DNA from: Centroberyx gerrardi
Lineage: Eukaryota; Chordata; Actinopteri; Beryciformes; Berycidae
DNA length: 64,000 bases
NCBI RefSeq assembly: GCF_048128805.1
Contig: NC_136012.1
Coordinates: 9,832,621-9,896,620, forward strand
Reading direction: 5' to 3'
Positions 35,375 to 48,136 of the stretch are shown piece after piece. The position numbers were made by a program, and so were the translations under genes. The notes under the pieces were generated by a model. It had not been told where the DNA came from and searched no databases. It was given only the letters and a program-made list of their open reading frames with translations. Position 1 is the stretch's first letter. Each line of letters opens with the position of its first letter.

Positions 35375-36599
35375 TCCAGAATCAGTAGACTACCGACTAC
35401 CAAGGGACAAATGATATTTGTGTAGCAATGGATAGACCACGGTGAAAAGAAATGAAACCATAATAACTGTCTTCCAGTTAGACAGGACACAATACAAGTT
35501 ACACCAAGTGTCTGAGAAGTGTAAGGCTTATTGAGACAGTTCCTGAACACAATAGCCGCCCTAATACTGGGTTGTGAAAAGCCTAGATGGTATATTTCCT
35601 GCAAATCCATATAATTTTCTTTTAACAATGGAGCTGAATCGAAGCAATGGCTCTGCACGTTGTGATAAAGACGGACTGAGTGTTTTCATCTGGTTAAATG
35701 GATTGAATTCTGTGTCAAATTTCCTACATCGCTTGTGTCAGCTGCTATCTGACATGCAGATGCTATGCAGACTTCTGTATCATTCCTTGATTGCCACAGC
35801 TTGTAGTATGCAAAAGTTTTAAGGCAACAATTTGAGGGAATGTTTGCTAAGAACTATCATGAATTTTCAGTGTATACTTGTATTCCTTCGAGCCTACTAT
35901 GTCTTCTGTATTGACATTGTCTCATATGCCAATCCTTATCTTTGCTGAAGTACAGTCCATCTTCATTGCCTCCGAAAATTGGTGCGACATCCTTGTATCC
36001 TGTAAGTTGGAGTGCTCTTTATTTGTACTGCTGTTTTTTTTTTTTCATTTTGCAGATACGGTACATGGCATTTGTCAGTCCTCACATAGTTGAGTTTATG
36101 ATACAATACATACATACGCCACATTTATTCTGTTGCGCCACTGCATCAGCAACAGTAAAGGCAAAGTCTGGAGGCTGCTGCATTCTTTGAAGCAGACCCA
36201 CAACGTCAGTTTGCGTGCTGCACAATCAAATGTCACATCATATCTCAACGTATTCCACATGAAGTCACACGCGTAATATTAATCCCTTTATCACTTAGTC
36301 CCTTTGCAGTTGTCTGTTCCTTTTGATTCAGTAAAACATCAATTTTCGATCTCCATTAAGCATCCATTTAACTTGTCCAGGTCTAAGTTGTAATTCTTCG
36401 TGCCTCCACTGGAGTGCACTCTTGAGTCAGGATAAAAAGAATAGTTCATGAGACTGGCTTGGAAGTCTCATTCAGTCCTCCGTTAGTTCGAAGTGCGTGG
36501 CAAGAGCAGTTCTTTCAGGGCCGCAGTCCTCGCCCTGCGTAATGGTTAGATGCAATGGAATGATTGTTGGACGACTAAACTTTGCGTGCCATAGGAGCA

Positions 36600-36729
36600 T
36601 CATTTGCTCGCTCCTGGTTGGATAGAGGCCTGCTGTGTCTGTGCAGTTGGTTCTTGTTGATGAGGTGTGGAGTTGCTGAGGTCCTGTTCCTCCCATTTTT
36701 GCTTCGTTAAATTGTGGATGAAGTGAGTG
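36600..36729 (-). CDS. hrh2: hrh2 candidate coding exon 3 (C-terminal tail)
   Basis: The acceptor ctttctcttag at 36,730 matches phase 2 of the exon 2 donor. The frame gives a polar tail: STHFIHNLTKQKWEEQDLSN, then Gln/Pro/Thr-rich sequence ending QASIQPGASK and TGA at 36,600-36,602. Human HRH2 also has alternative C-terminal splicing. The join is inferred from phase and composition only. Confidence 0.55.
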
Positions 36730-37531
36730 CTAAGAGAAAGAGAGATACAGAGAAAGAGGATCAAAACTCTCTCTCTCCATCCATTCCATTCAATCACGTT
36801 AGATCTGCAATATGCTGGGAGGAAAGAAAGAAAGAAAGAAAGAAAGAGAACTGAAACGTGTAGATACGATGCATACGGCAATATGATGCAGCGCTTTTTG
36901 GTTTTGGGTGTTTTACAATTACTCAGCATTTCATTCACCTCACCCATCATGGTGTGGATTAGCTTCTGCTCTTGCTACAGAGATGAGTCTGTCAGCTATA
37001 TCCACAATGAGATACAGTGTTAATCATGACGAAAACTACTAATATCTGGTAACAGGCAAACACATTTCTTGAGTGTGCAAAGAAATGAGGACAGGGTTGG
37101 AAAATTGGTGATGTATCTTCTCTGTGTTGAAAGCAAATTTCTAGGCCTAATTAGTATATTGCCATATGTCCTGATGCACCTTCGATGACACCGCTTGGAT
37201 CTGTGTGTCACAACTCATTTGTTTTGGGCCAGAGATGGACTGTGGGGGCTATGGGGATGTCTAGTATGCCAGTATTGCCTTCAATATCCATGTTTATCTA
37301 CTTACATGGTGTACTGCGGGGGCTTGTATTACTGCACCTTGGGAAAACAAAGGGGCTTCCACATAGAGGGGCTGGTGTACGTCTCTCTCCATCTTTGTGT
37401 CTGTCTGTCGCTCTTGTTACTGAGGCAGATGGATTCTGGTTCTGGGTTGCCACAACAGTGTACACAGCATCCACCTCACCAGCACAGGCTCAGCACGACC
37501 TGGTCACATAGAATAAGAGGAGAGAGGGGGG

Positions 37532-37562
<31 letters not shown>

Positions 37563-39217
37563 ATTTTGTGTTTTAGAGTGAGACAGAGAGAGATAGATTT
37601 GAGATCTGAGAGAGAATATGTGGTCCAATACGACTACTCAGAGAAGAGTGTGGTAGCACATCCAAGCATCTTAATGCACTGATGAAGGCTGTTCTCGCTG
37701 AAACAAGTTCGTGTTTCATGATGTGTGCCCCAGTATAAGTGTAATATGGGTATTGTATCATTTCTTCCCCAATTTTGGATGTGTTACCTCACTGGACCTC
37801 ATGTTTTTTGGCTCAGCACTCCGCATACAAGAATTCTGTTGTTGAAGTGCACTTCTTTGCCTCACACAGAAATATGTGGTTCCTGAGAATTTACCTTTCA
37901 TTGCCATTGACATCTGTGGTAGCGGTTCCATTTGCGAGCTGGATAGTGGCCATGCTGTTCATTTCCTGCAACATGAAGTCTTGCTCTTCCCGGCCTGCCC
38001 TGCAAGTGGCAGGGGTGTGGCCACACAGCAATGTCACCTCTGTAAGCTGGTGTCCGGCTGAGATGGAGACAAGGAAAGGGAGAATAAAAATGGGGGAAAT
38101 ATGTAATCTTAAAACAAGAACATATTTCGTGTGTTTATATTGGTTTCTTCTTAGATGAAGGTGATTCTTGGACTAAAGAGCATCAAACTGTGAAGATCCC
38201 ACACCCTCCTCCAACTTTACCTGGCGTTACTATGGGAGATGGCTGTCGGCTCCTACAGCCACTGTAACCAGGGCACAGCAGGCGGGCGTAGGCTGACCTG
38301 AAGTCCCTGTTGAGGGCTGCATAGAGAACAGGGTTGAGGGCTGAGTTGGCATAACCCAGCCACAACACAACAAAATATGCTGGTCCAGGGTCTGACTCCA
38401 ACTTCAGTCCCATCACTGTGAACAGGATGAAATAGGGCAGCCAGCACACCACAAACGCCCCTATCACCGCTGCCAGTGTCACTGTGGCTTTGTGCTCCCT
38501 CAGAGCCACCGCTGTGACAGTGGGAACTACAGTGGTGCTGGTGGGAGGGTTGTTTCTGCAGTTGTAGCTGGTGGTGGTGCAGGCGGGCCGGGCAGTGATT
38601 ATGCGCTTGGCCTGAGCCCGTGCGATGCGGAGGATGTGGAGGTAAGTCCAGCACATGGCCACCAGAGGTAGGAAGAAGGTGAGAAGAGAATCGGTCACTA
38701 CGTAGGACCTGTTAAGCTCGAAACGACACACCCTGTCTGGATCCCCAGGCCCATGGTTCTGCACTGACCCATCTGCGGTGTTCCATCCCATTTGGATGGG
38801 CAAGAAGGACAACGCTAGAGACACCGTCCATACACACACCATCACCACAGCAACTCGCCACGGCAACACCAGAGAGGCATATCTCAGGGGCATGGTCACG
38901 GCCAGGTAGCGGTCCACGCTGATGGCCAGCAGGGTGAGGATGGACGCGGTGCACAGCATGACGTCCATGCAGATGTAGAGGTTGCAGAAGGTCGGGCCGA
39001 GTGGCCAATCGTCGGAGAGCAGGTTGAGGGCGGAGAAAGGCAGGACCAAGATGCCGAGCAGCAGGTCTGTGACGGCCAGCGACACGATGAAGCAGTTGGT
39101 GAGGCAGCGGAGGCGTCGTGAGGCGCAGACAGCCAGGCACACCAACACATTACCGCCGATGGTCAGGAGGATGAGGAGGGACACGGAGACGGCCAGCACC
39201 ACCTCTGACGACATCAT
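36600..39217 (-). CDS. hrh2: Histamine H2 receptor (GPCR), 3 predicted coding exons
   Basis: Class A amine GPCR that couples mainly to Gs and cAMP. Main exon 38221-39217 encodes all seven helices. Visible residues, counted from ATG 39,217: Asp85 in TM3 (CMDVMLCTAS), DRY at 102-104, Asp176 and Thr180 in TM5 (TDSLLTFFLP, the H2 agonist-binding pair), CWLP at 258, NPVLY at 295-299, and Cys78/Cys164 for the extracellular disulfide. NCFIVSLAVTDLLLG and REHKATVTLAAVIGAF are H2 signatures. I join it to 37895-38039 and 36600-36729 by GT-AG sites with matching phases, giving 423 residues. Unspliced, the frame would end at 38,183. The first ATG (39,217) leaves a very short N-terminus without the usual glycosylation sites. 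A possible acceptor at about 39,274 suggests an upstream exon may supply the true start. Confidence 0.92.
37895..38039 (-). CDS. hrh2: hrh2 coding exon 2 (cytoplasmic tail)
   Basis: The main exon contains a strong donor (CCAG then gtaaag at 38,220) nine codons before the readthrough stop. A good acceptor (ccagcttacag) precedes 38,039 in the matching phase. The joined frame reads on from SPIVTP into EVTLLCGHTPATCRAG, then REEQDFMLQEMNSMATIQ and ANGTATTDVNGNE. This is a hydrophilic, serine/threonine-containing tail as expected after helix 8. If the next donor (AAAG then gtaaat) is skipped, TAA follows at 37,891-37,893 and the protein is 381 aa. Confidence 0.7.
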
Positions 39218-39286
39218 CACTGGAGCTTCACTGAGGGCAACGTTACATTTCACCCTAGCCAAAGCAGTCACAGCTTTTGCAAAGAA

Positions 39287-39388
39287 GAAACCCTAAATCT
39301 CACAACCCAAAGAGGAAACCCTAAATCTCACAACCCAAAGAGGAAACCCTAAATCTCACAACCCAAAGAGGAAACTCTAAATTTCACA
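39287..39388. repeat. 28-bp tandem repeat next to the hrh2 5' end
   Basis: About 3.6 copies of a 28-base unit built on GAAACCCTAAATCTCACAAC and CCAAAGAG. The first three are nearly identical and the last has diverged. It lies about 70 bases upstream of the hrh2 ATG, in the probable promoter, 5'UTR or intron. Confidence 0.85.
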
Positions 39389-39424
39389 AATCATAATTAA
39401 GTTATTAAATATAGTCACTTTGGG

Positions 39425-39600
39425 AAGTTCTGGTGGCTCATTTGGCTAAGGTGCATATCATGTAACCACAATGTCTTGGTTCAAATCCGACCTGGGACCT
39501 TTGTCACATGTCATCCCCGTCTCTCTCTCCCACAATCCTTTCTGCCTCTGTCTATTGTTGGAATAAAGGCAGAAATGCCCAAAAATATATATATTTATTT
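39425..39600 (+). mobile_element. tRNA-derived SINE
   Basis: The head has a tRNA-like A box (TGGCTCATTTGGCTAAGGTG) and B box (GGTTCAAATCC) at Pol III spacing. It is followed by a CATGTCATCCCCGTCTCTCT body and a GGAATAAAGGCAGAAATGCC tail ending in A/T-rich sequence. This body and tail are common in bony-fish SINEs. The D-arm and acceptor stem are too degraded for a functional tRNA. Confidence 0.75.
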
Positions 39601-41603
39601 AAAAAAAAAAAAAAGATAAAAATACTTTCCTACCAAGTATACTTGACTGCAGTCTTTGCTGTTGCTAACCTGAACCCTGCCTAGCTCTCAGCTATCCTGT
39701 GACTTGACCACATGCAGAATTCCCATACACACTCATGACCAATTTTGCAGAGGGGGTCTTGTGAGAGGTTGGTTGAACATTCATGTCTGTTGACAAATGC
39801 TGCTACAGGGAATTGTTCATGTCGCATATCAGCGCTATGCGTGGCTGCTGAAGTGTCTGTGATGGTTGCTGGACAGCTCTCTCTCTGTGTGGCTGATTCA
39901 TAGTGGTCCATTACATCATTCTGGCTTCAACACCATCTTCTATGGCTGCAGTGACACCTAGTGGACAGAGAGGAGCAACACACACAGTTACAGATGCTAT
40001 TATTGCAAACACACACACAGTTACAGATGCTATTATTGCAGTGCTTACACAGGCAACTACAGTTATTTCACCATGATTATACCTGTATGATTTAATTGAT
40101 TATTGATTGACTGGTGGATTACAATTCCTTTGCTATAGATTAGGTTATATCTGGCTGACTTTATTTAAAGCTATTCAACTACAATAAAATTTGAACATTA
40201 ACTATGGATGCCTTCCCATTACTCTTGTTGGACATAATATAGATTTAAATTTGGCACAGATTTTTTTTAAATCATGAACTGTTTCCAAGGGCAGCTAAAA
40301 AGTCTTTATTGGACTGCAAATGGCCCCTGGGCCTGATTTTTGATATGTGTACCATACTAAAACACTATATACCATGCAATACACTAATAGGCTGATAGAA
40401 AACATTCCTGTATAAATGCTTTAGTTAGAACTAAAGAGGAGTCAGAAATTGGAGGAGAAAATTAAATAAAGTAAACCAAAATGAAAATAATCATGACATA
40501 AAGGTTTAAGTATTAACTTGGCACAAGGCATCTTTATTCCCTGCTTGCATGATTTGTGATGGCAAAAAAATTCCATGCAGTCCTTGGTTTTTCTTTTTGA
40601 ACTAAACTCGTGCCTTGCTTGCATGATTTGTGATGGTAAAGAATTCAGTGCAATCATGGGGCCAAACTTGTTTTAGCTGTCGCACTCATGACATTGGATT
40701 TTGTATTAGGATGTGTGAAACTAGCTATGGTTTCTTTTCTAATGCAGGTGTTTTTCAGACGTATATGTAGGTTTGTAACTTGTATACAGCAATTTCAGGA
40801 CACACATTTTTGATGAAAAGAAAGAGTAAAGCTCCCTTCCACTTTCAGAACGCTGCCATTTTGGACTCTATGAAGATGAGCCATAATAGTCAGCTAATGG
40901 GAATTCCAATAAAACTATAATAAAACTCTAAACCAAGGCAGATGAGCATGCATGCTGTGGGTTCATTATTTGTTCAGCAAAGGACAAGATGTGCAACTGT
41001 GGAGAGCCAGCTGCAGCAGTGACCATGTGACCATGTGGCTTGGCAGCAGTCTACTGTAGCTCTTGTAGACAATGCTAAGACTTACTGTGGACTTCTTGTT
41101 TAATTGGAATATTGTTAAATACGCTCAACATTTTAATGACATCAATGTGGAAAAACTTTATAAGAAATCCTGTTAGATTCTTCTGTGTATCAAATGGAAA
41201 TCATGAGTCAGGTATCACAAGGTTGGGTTTAAATGATGAAATCTGCTTTGTCAAATGTGATTGGAGCACAAATGGATGGTGTAAAGAACACAGGTGTAAC
41301 AAAAACTCCCAATAATAGTGGTCATTTTTTACATGGGTAGACATTTTAATCACATGGCAAGTAAATGTGATTTCTCTTACAAAAGTGATCAAGCTGCTGT
41401 CTGCTACATTTGAATTAAATCAGAAATAATATCTCCTTAATTAAACAATGTTGACATAAAATGATTCTCACAAGTGTTTTATTTTAATTTATGAATAGAC
41501 CTTGCACAGAGTGTTATTTGTTCTCTGTGAACTCATTTATTAATGGCATGTGGGCATGTGGGTTGTTAATGTGTGCATGGTGGAATGAGGATAACTAGCT
41601 GAT

Positions 41604-41641
<38 letters not shown>

Positions 41642-43128
41642 TGCGCGTACGCACGTGTGTGTGCACATAAGTGTGCGAGCATGTGCTTGCGTCAATGGGT
41701 GGTGGGTATTGTTTGCTCGTCTATTTTCCACCGCTGTAATGGATATCGGGACGTGTGCCAGACTGGTTCAGAGCCACTCACTTATCACCTCCGAAAGAAA
41801 AACAGAGAGATGGACAGAGCGGCTTCACAGAAAGACACAAAGCGAGAGAATAAGGCAAGGCAAGTGAAAAGTGAAAGTGAACAGAATAGAGAAAGAATGG
41901 CTTTAATTAAAACGGTGTCTACTGAATACAGAGCCCCATCTCTAATCTTTCAACTCTCCTAATCTTCCAAACTCTTTGTTCCCTGGACACATTTCTGTCG
42001 CAGACCTACATCATGGAGTCACTGCTTTGAACTTCATCTAGAGCAAACACTGATATCGCTGCCACTAACGTACGGAGCCCGACTCTCACACGCACAGGAC
42101 AGCTCAGGTTTTATATGTGACAGAGCCACAGAGCGACTCTCTGAGAAAACGCGTTTCAACTGCTGTCGCGGTCAACCTCTGTCCGACTCACTGTCAGTCA
42201 CTTTCTCTCTTTGTCTCACACACAGTCACTCACACAAACAGTAGGAACGCAGTTTGGCTCGCGGCCAACATGAGCTGGTGAGGTCTGTCCACATATGGAC
42301 ATGCAGTATGGGTCACTAAGCCTAGGCACTGAGAGAACCTTGGGAGCTTCAGCAAGAGGCCTCAACTCTGGGACCCAAGAGAATATATACTTGTGTGTGT
42401 GTGTGTGTGTGTGCGTGTGTCTTAATACTTGCACATGCATACAGTCTGCCACTTGCTGTCTGCCTTTAGCTACATGCACTCGGGTCCCGTTCCCATGTTA
42501 GGGTGTATGTGTGTGAGAGCGTAAACATATTCGTTTCCTGTGTATATTTTTGCATAAACATCGGTGTTCTTGGTAAAACGCTATTAATCAGGCGCAGGCC
42601 ATGAAGATACATGATCTTGGCCCATTGACTTATTAAGTATTGAGGATTAAATTGAATGCATCTGCATTTTATCAATGCAAAGCTACTATCACACTTTGGC
42701 AGCACAAACTCACGTGCAAAGTTGCTCACCATCAGTGTTGAGAAGGATGGATCGCTCACCCAGGGTGTGTTATTTTTACCAACATTCACGATCTGTGTTT
42801 TGTTTCATAAACTTTTCATTAGTTGTCCCAGACGAGAAACAATGATGAGTGTGTCTACGCACGCACACACACAGACAGACAACACTAAGCACATTTCTTA
42901 GTAATGGATTTTGAGGACTGTAATGGATTGGTAATGACTGCTGAGTGCTGTGTTTTCCACAGGATGTCTAGAGGAGTGCTGCTCTACTTTTTTCTACTGC
43001 TTTCTCACAGGAGAATGCTGTTTCATGTTTCCAGGAGACAACAAAGTGTTGCATGTAGATATGTGCTGTCGGTTTGTGGTCTTGTGGACGCTGCTTAAAG
43101 GCTTCATCCAGTGTGTGTACGTGGGTGT

Positions 43129-43164
<36 letters not shown>

Positions 43165-45066
43165 TTGCGCCTCTTTGCACATGCTGCAGTAGCTGGACTT
43201 AAGAGAGAGGAAATGTAAAGTGATGAACTTAAACAACCTCCCAAAGTGTCCCCAGAGGCCCGTGTTTCCTCGACAGCTTCCTTTCCTTGCATCCTATCTT
43301 TCAGCACCAGTAAGATGCAAATTGGCTGGATAGGCTTCATTCTGCCCCATCTAGACCTTCCATTATGCAGTAAGTGGCCTGGTGAAAAGAGCCCAATTTG
43401 GGTGTTGAGATGAAAGCCAGGCAGAAAAGAAGTTGGAACAGTGGCTGAATGCCAGACGTGGCCTGAGCCCCGAGATGAGTAATGATGTTATTTACCACTC
43501 AGCTGAGACGCGCTGCCTGATTTGTGAGATTCTCCAAATACCAAGTGCTCATTCTGCGACCTTTTTATCGACCAGATGTGTCTTTTTAGAAAGAACTGTC
43601 TAAGGAATAGGTGCTCTTTCTCAGCCCGATGAGTAAGGAAAGTAATCATGTGTACTGTATATGCAAAGCAGTGTGTTTGAATATGTTTACACAGCCAGGA
43701 AATGGATTAAAATAATTGGAAATCATCATCAAATCAGTGGAATATTGGGTGGAGTTGTACTGAGTTGTAAGCAGGGCAGGAAACTAAACTTTTTGTTTGT
43801 TTATTCTAGTTTTGCTGTCTATTCAGGAGACTACGCTTACGCCTAAGTTTTCACTTACAGGCATTTACCTGAAATCTCTTACATAAATTACCATTTCATA
43901 GGTTCAGATTGTAATATTGAATAGGCCTAGAAATGTCGAAAACAAATTTTGTTCCTGTGCACAGTGTCCATCAGAGCAATATAATGCAATCAGGCATTTG
44001 CATGCTTAATTTATCCTAATATAATCCAATTGAGCAGCGAGCTGGGGCTAATACTTGTCTCACTCACTTCCTCTGCTCTTGCAAGAACAATCTATAGCTG
44101 TCTATATTTTGTGTGCGTGTGCGTGTGCATGTGTGTGTGTGTGTGGTGGTGGTGGTGGGGGCTGTCTGTATGTGTCTGTGTGTATGTGCACATCTGTCTT
44201 CCTGTTTGTCTTTGCGCTTGTCCTCGACAGAGAGACAGTGAGAGGGAATTGAGAGGGAGGGAAGTGGTCTGGGATGGCGGGTTGCTTGGTAACGGCTCTG
44301 TGTCCTAACCAGCGGACACAAGCTGTGGAATCTCGACGAAGCGTGAAGAAGAAGAAACAGGGCCGAGCGACAGACACACGCGACCACAGACAGGCACACA
44401 GACAGGCACACAGACGGGGGGGGGGGGGGGGGGATCAGGCGCATGAAATATACATGGACGCTCACAACATGCATTGGCGTGACACACACACACACAGTCA
44501 CACACATACACACATACTCAGGTCACATGGGGATAGCAGATTGCCCTCATTATGCCAATCTTCACCCTGCCACACCTCTTTTATGTCAACATTGCAGCTT
44601 CCGTATAGAATGCCTCAGCTTAATGAATGTCTTTGTAATTAAACACACACACACACGCGCACACACACGAGGCTCAAAACCCACGGAACTTACCGATAGC
44701 AACAGACGCACGTAGTACAAGCTATGCGGGAAGGCTAATCAGAAACTTGAAGCAATCTTCGAAATATCTCATCGGATCTTCTCATCCACATCAGCACTTT
44801 TGAAGTAACGACAGTCAATTAACCATACTGTGTTATCAACTGCTCAGCACCCCAGATGCTTTCCCCTGAACTCATGACACTTGACCACATCCTGTAGCTA
44901 CACTCTACATGCTGAGAGCGGCTTCAGTTGACACACATTTTGTAGATTCAGTTCTGCTGCTGAGTTATGCTTTTTCTCCTTCGATATTTAAATAATTGCA
45001 ACATTTTCATCAAAATAAGTGTCCATCTTGTTACTCTGTATTGACATCACACATTAGTGATTCAAC

Positions 45067-45410
45067 CTATACCCAGTTCATGAAAGCTTTTACATTGGCT
45101 GTTCTGTGTCAGGTAGGTTTTTCCCCGGGAAAAATCCTCTGACGCGCAGGAAGTGATGCGTTTTTTCCCCCAGCAGCAGCAACAGCGGTTTGTTTGGAAT
45201 AAACAGAAGAAGAACCGGGTAGTTAGCATGAGCAGCGATAGCCACCATAGGCTGAACAGACGGAGAAAAGAGCGCCACCTACAGAAACTCAAACTGCATC
45301 AACAGAAAATCCAAGGAAAAAGACGTGACAGTACTGGACACACTGTTTGATTGACAGGTGATCTCTGGGAAGAGCAGTGCAGAAACACCGAAGCAATGAG
45401 TGTGTGAACC
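45067..45410 (+). mobile_element. Dispersed repeat, copy 1
   Basis: Same family as 59,433-59,705 in opposite orientation. ORFs through it are fortuitous. The (CAG)-rich patch at 45,172-45,186 is specific to this copy. Confidence 0.72.
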
Positions 45411-45750
45411 ACTATTTACAATTGAACTGATTTAAACTGGATTTTGCTTCTCAGTATTCTGGACCAGCGGGGGATACATGCATGATCATATGGATGTTCA
45501 GACTGTGAGCAAGCCAAAGAATCCATAACACTTCAGCTATTCTGATTATAATGAGCCATCAACCTCTGCTAATTTGCAAGGCTAATATGCCCATTGTGTT
45601 TTCAGAGAAAATTAGTCTCGCATATTAGCACTAATGACTGACCTTTTGCACTGCGTTTAATTCAGTGACAGATGATTCAAGGTGTCTATTTTCTTCAGAA
45701 TGAGAAAATCTGAATTCTATCTGAAATGTTTAGAAGTAATTGTGAATAAA

Positions 45751-45757
<7 letters not shown>

Positions 45758-45800
<43 letters not shown>

Positions 45801-45865
45801 GTCTATCTCTCTGTCTGTCTATCTATCTATCTGTCTATCTACTGTATCTGTCTGTCTGTCTATCA
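45758..45865. repeat. (CTAT)n tetranucleotide microsatellite
   Basis: CTAT units with CTGT interspersed toward the right. Confidence 0.95.
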
Positions 45866-46025
45866 CATGTGGTACCTACTTAATGCTTTATGGAGATTCA
45901 TGTTGTGTTTATTTTGGGATATGAAAGAGAAAGATAAGAGAAGGAGAAGTTTGATTATATGAAAATATGAAACAATTGCAGTCATAGCAACAGGTAAAAA
46001 ATAAGTCAGCTCCTTGGTTTCATTA

Positions 46026-46046
46026 CACACACACGCGCACGCACAC

Positions 46047-46086
<40 letters not shown>
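46026..46086. repeat. (CA)n microsatellite
   Basis: A CA tract with CG interruptions in its left half. Confidence 0.93.
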
Positions 46087-46089
<3 letters not shown>

Positions 46090-47875
46090 CTAATCTCACT
46101 TCCTCATTCACAGGACTGATTAAATGACCCCTTTGTCATTTTGTCATTGTACAGCGTTCACATGCTCACACCAGGCTCAGGAATGACTCGCGATTCAATG
46201 AGTGTTTTCAAAACCCAAGTCCATCAAAATCCTGTTAAAACACAAGGAATGCTCACTCTACGACCGAGCCGACAAACGTGTAGAGCGGGAACCTGTGATG
46301 CTGTGAGTCTGAGTCAGGTTCAGGACCGAGGTCGTGTGTCACTCACCCCCCACAAACTGTTTCTCTATCGCCTCTCTCGCTTTCCTTCACCCAGCTTTGC
46401 TGTCTAGCCGCTACAAATTGCAACTCTAAAAAAGCAGAAATGCTCCGCAAAGTTGAAGTTGACAAGTGAAAAAGGAGAATTACACTTTCATTTTCATTGA
46501 TTGTGCCATTAATTAGATAAAGGGTTTGTCAAACATTTGAGTGTTTACAAGAAAGCAATTCGATTGTCTTTCATTCATGTTTTGTTAATAAATCAGAGTA
46601 CAGTAAGAACAAATCTTATAAGTGTCTGAGTTAATTATGCTGTCTGACCACAAACTACATTAAACTGGAATTAATAGGTTTTGATATACAGCTAATTAAA
46701 AGTTGGTGACATTGAATATATTTCAGCCAGTGTACAGAAGGAATATTGTTGCCACTCACCTCAGCGCTGCTCTGCCTCGTCTGTGACGCTCCGCCACTCT
46801 GCTCTGCTCCCTGAGAGACTAGAGAACCACAGGCTCGATCATTAAGTGTGTGCGTGTGTGTGTGTGTGTGTGCGCGCATGGGAAAGAGAGGAGAGAGCGA
46901 GGGAGCACCACTGACTCACACACACACACAACTCTCTCTCTCTCTCTTCCTCTTCCTCTCTTTCTCTCTGTCTATTCTTCCTATTATTCTCCCCTATCTC
47001 TCCAGGGTAATTTTCTTTCTTTTTTCTTTTTTTTCTAATCATTTTAATAGCTCTTCCGTTCTCTTTTCATGTGTTCCACGCGGCTCGGGCCAGCTGCCAG
47101 CCGTGATAAAGCGGATCCTCCTAGCAAACTGCTGCCTTTGGAGACCGGGCCATATTAACCTACCTGTATGATCCAAGCAACCTGTCGCATTCGGCCCTAA
47201 TGACATCGCTGGAAAATAGGAAGGAACAAAGGAAGACGTAGGATTTATGCATGAATCCGAAAACTTCTAGGGGGGAGGGGGGGTTTGGTTCTTGTCAGGT
47301 CTCTGTTGAAGCGTACACACACATACACACAGCTCCTCTCCTCTACAGGCTTTAGAGTTGAATAATGTAGGATTTCCTCGGACTTTCATGGGTGAATAGC
47401 TTTTGAGTGAATCTCTGAGAATTGGCACCGGTTGGTCTAGAATGATGTCAATGACCCGATGGGTCAGGCGCATTTCTCTATTTCTGTCCCCCCCTGCCTC
47501 TTTCTGTGCCTTCCTATCTATTTTTCATGTGCTTTGGCTCCTGGGGTGGCTCTCGCTTTCCTTCCCAACGTCAATCCATCTTCTGGGCTTCGGGCTAACA
47601 TCCATAACTCATTATCACTTCTCTCTTTCCATACCTTTTGTCCGTCTTCGCCTCCCCGTTCCTTATCTGTCGGGTCTCTGTCTGTCTTTGGCTCTGTCTC
47701 AGTTTCCGTGGCCTTGTCCATATCTCAGTTGGTCTCGGGGTTTATCTTCCTGTGTCTCTCTTTGTGCGTCTTTCTTTCTCCCGGACTGTCTCTCTGCCTT
47801 TTTTGGTGTCTCTTTTGATTTCTCCATCTGTGTATCTCTCGGTCTCTGGCTATATCTGTCTGTCGTTACGTTTGT

Positions 47876-47876
<1 letters not shown>

Positions 47877-47927
<51 letters not shown>

Positions 47928-47928
47928 A
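47877..47928. repeat. (TTTC)n tetranucleotide microsatellite
   Basis: About 13 TTTC units. Confidence 0.95.
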
Positions 47929-47959
47929 CCAATATAACTGGACAGTCTGGGGTTATGTT

Positions 47960-48075
47960 TTCGCCCCATTCTGTCTGTTTGTCTGTTAGCAAAATCTCAA
48001 AACATTATGAATGGATTTGCACGAAACTTTGTGGAAAGGTTGGTCATGGGGCAAGGAAGAACTGATTAACTTTTC
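47960..48075. repeat. Dispersed repeat related to 10,440-10,600
   Basis: CTGTCTGTTTGTCTGTTAGC, GGATTTGCACGAAACTTTGT, GGAAAGGTTGGTCATGGGGC and CAAGGAAGAACTGATTAACT follow the same order as the 10.4-kb copy. It is followed by an (AGATTC)n hexanucleotide tract. Confidence 0.5.
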
Positions 48076-48090
48076 ATACCGATTGGCCAA

Positions 48091-48136
48091 AGATTCAGAT
48101 TCAGATTCAGATTCAGATTCAGATTCAGATTCAGAG
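48091..48136. repeat. (AGATTC)n hexanucleotide microsatellite
   Basis: Seven or more AGATTC units following a dispersed repeat. Its translation gives a Ser-Asp/Glu run that is not a gene. Confidence 0.93.

Larger units (their letters stand above)
25381..36599. other. Gene-free region upstream of tlx3
   Basis: I find no convincing coding exon in 11 kb. Long ORFs here are translations of CA/GT/GA repeats. Complex, repeat-poor AT-rich blocks (about 26,290-26,660, 28,040-28,800, 30,270-30,365, 32,985-33,200, 33,690-33,830, 34,000-34,450) alternate with dense microsatellites. This is typical of the regulatory surroundings of a developmental homeobox gene. Confidence 0.5.

Noticed and set aside
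36472..36696. Minus-strand ORF starting MGGTGPQQLH
   Set aside because: It overlaps the hrh2 exon 3 candidate in another frame. The frame matching the exon 2 donor phase gives a better tail.
37876..38061. Plus-strand ORF starting MVPENLPF
   Set aside because: Antisense shadow of the hrh2 tail exon 2.
39218..39271. Extended hrh2 start at 39,271
   Set aside because: The codon there is GTG, not ATG. The first ATG in frame is at 39,217, and residues before it could only be coded if an upstream exon exists.
39425..39510. Functional tRNA gene
   Set aside because: A and B boxes are present but the arms do not pair, and a SINE body and tail follow.
47403..48065. 220-codon Ser/Leu-rich ORF
   Set aside because: It is a pyrimidine-rich, low-complexity stretch ending in (TTTC)n. 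Composition explains the lack of stops.
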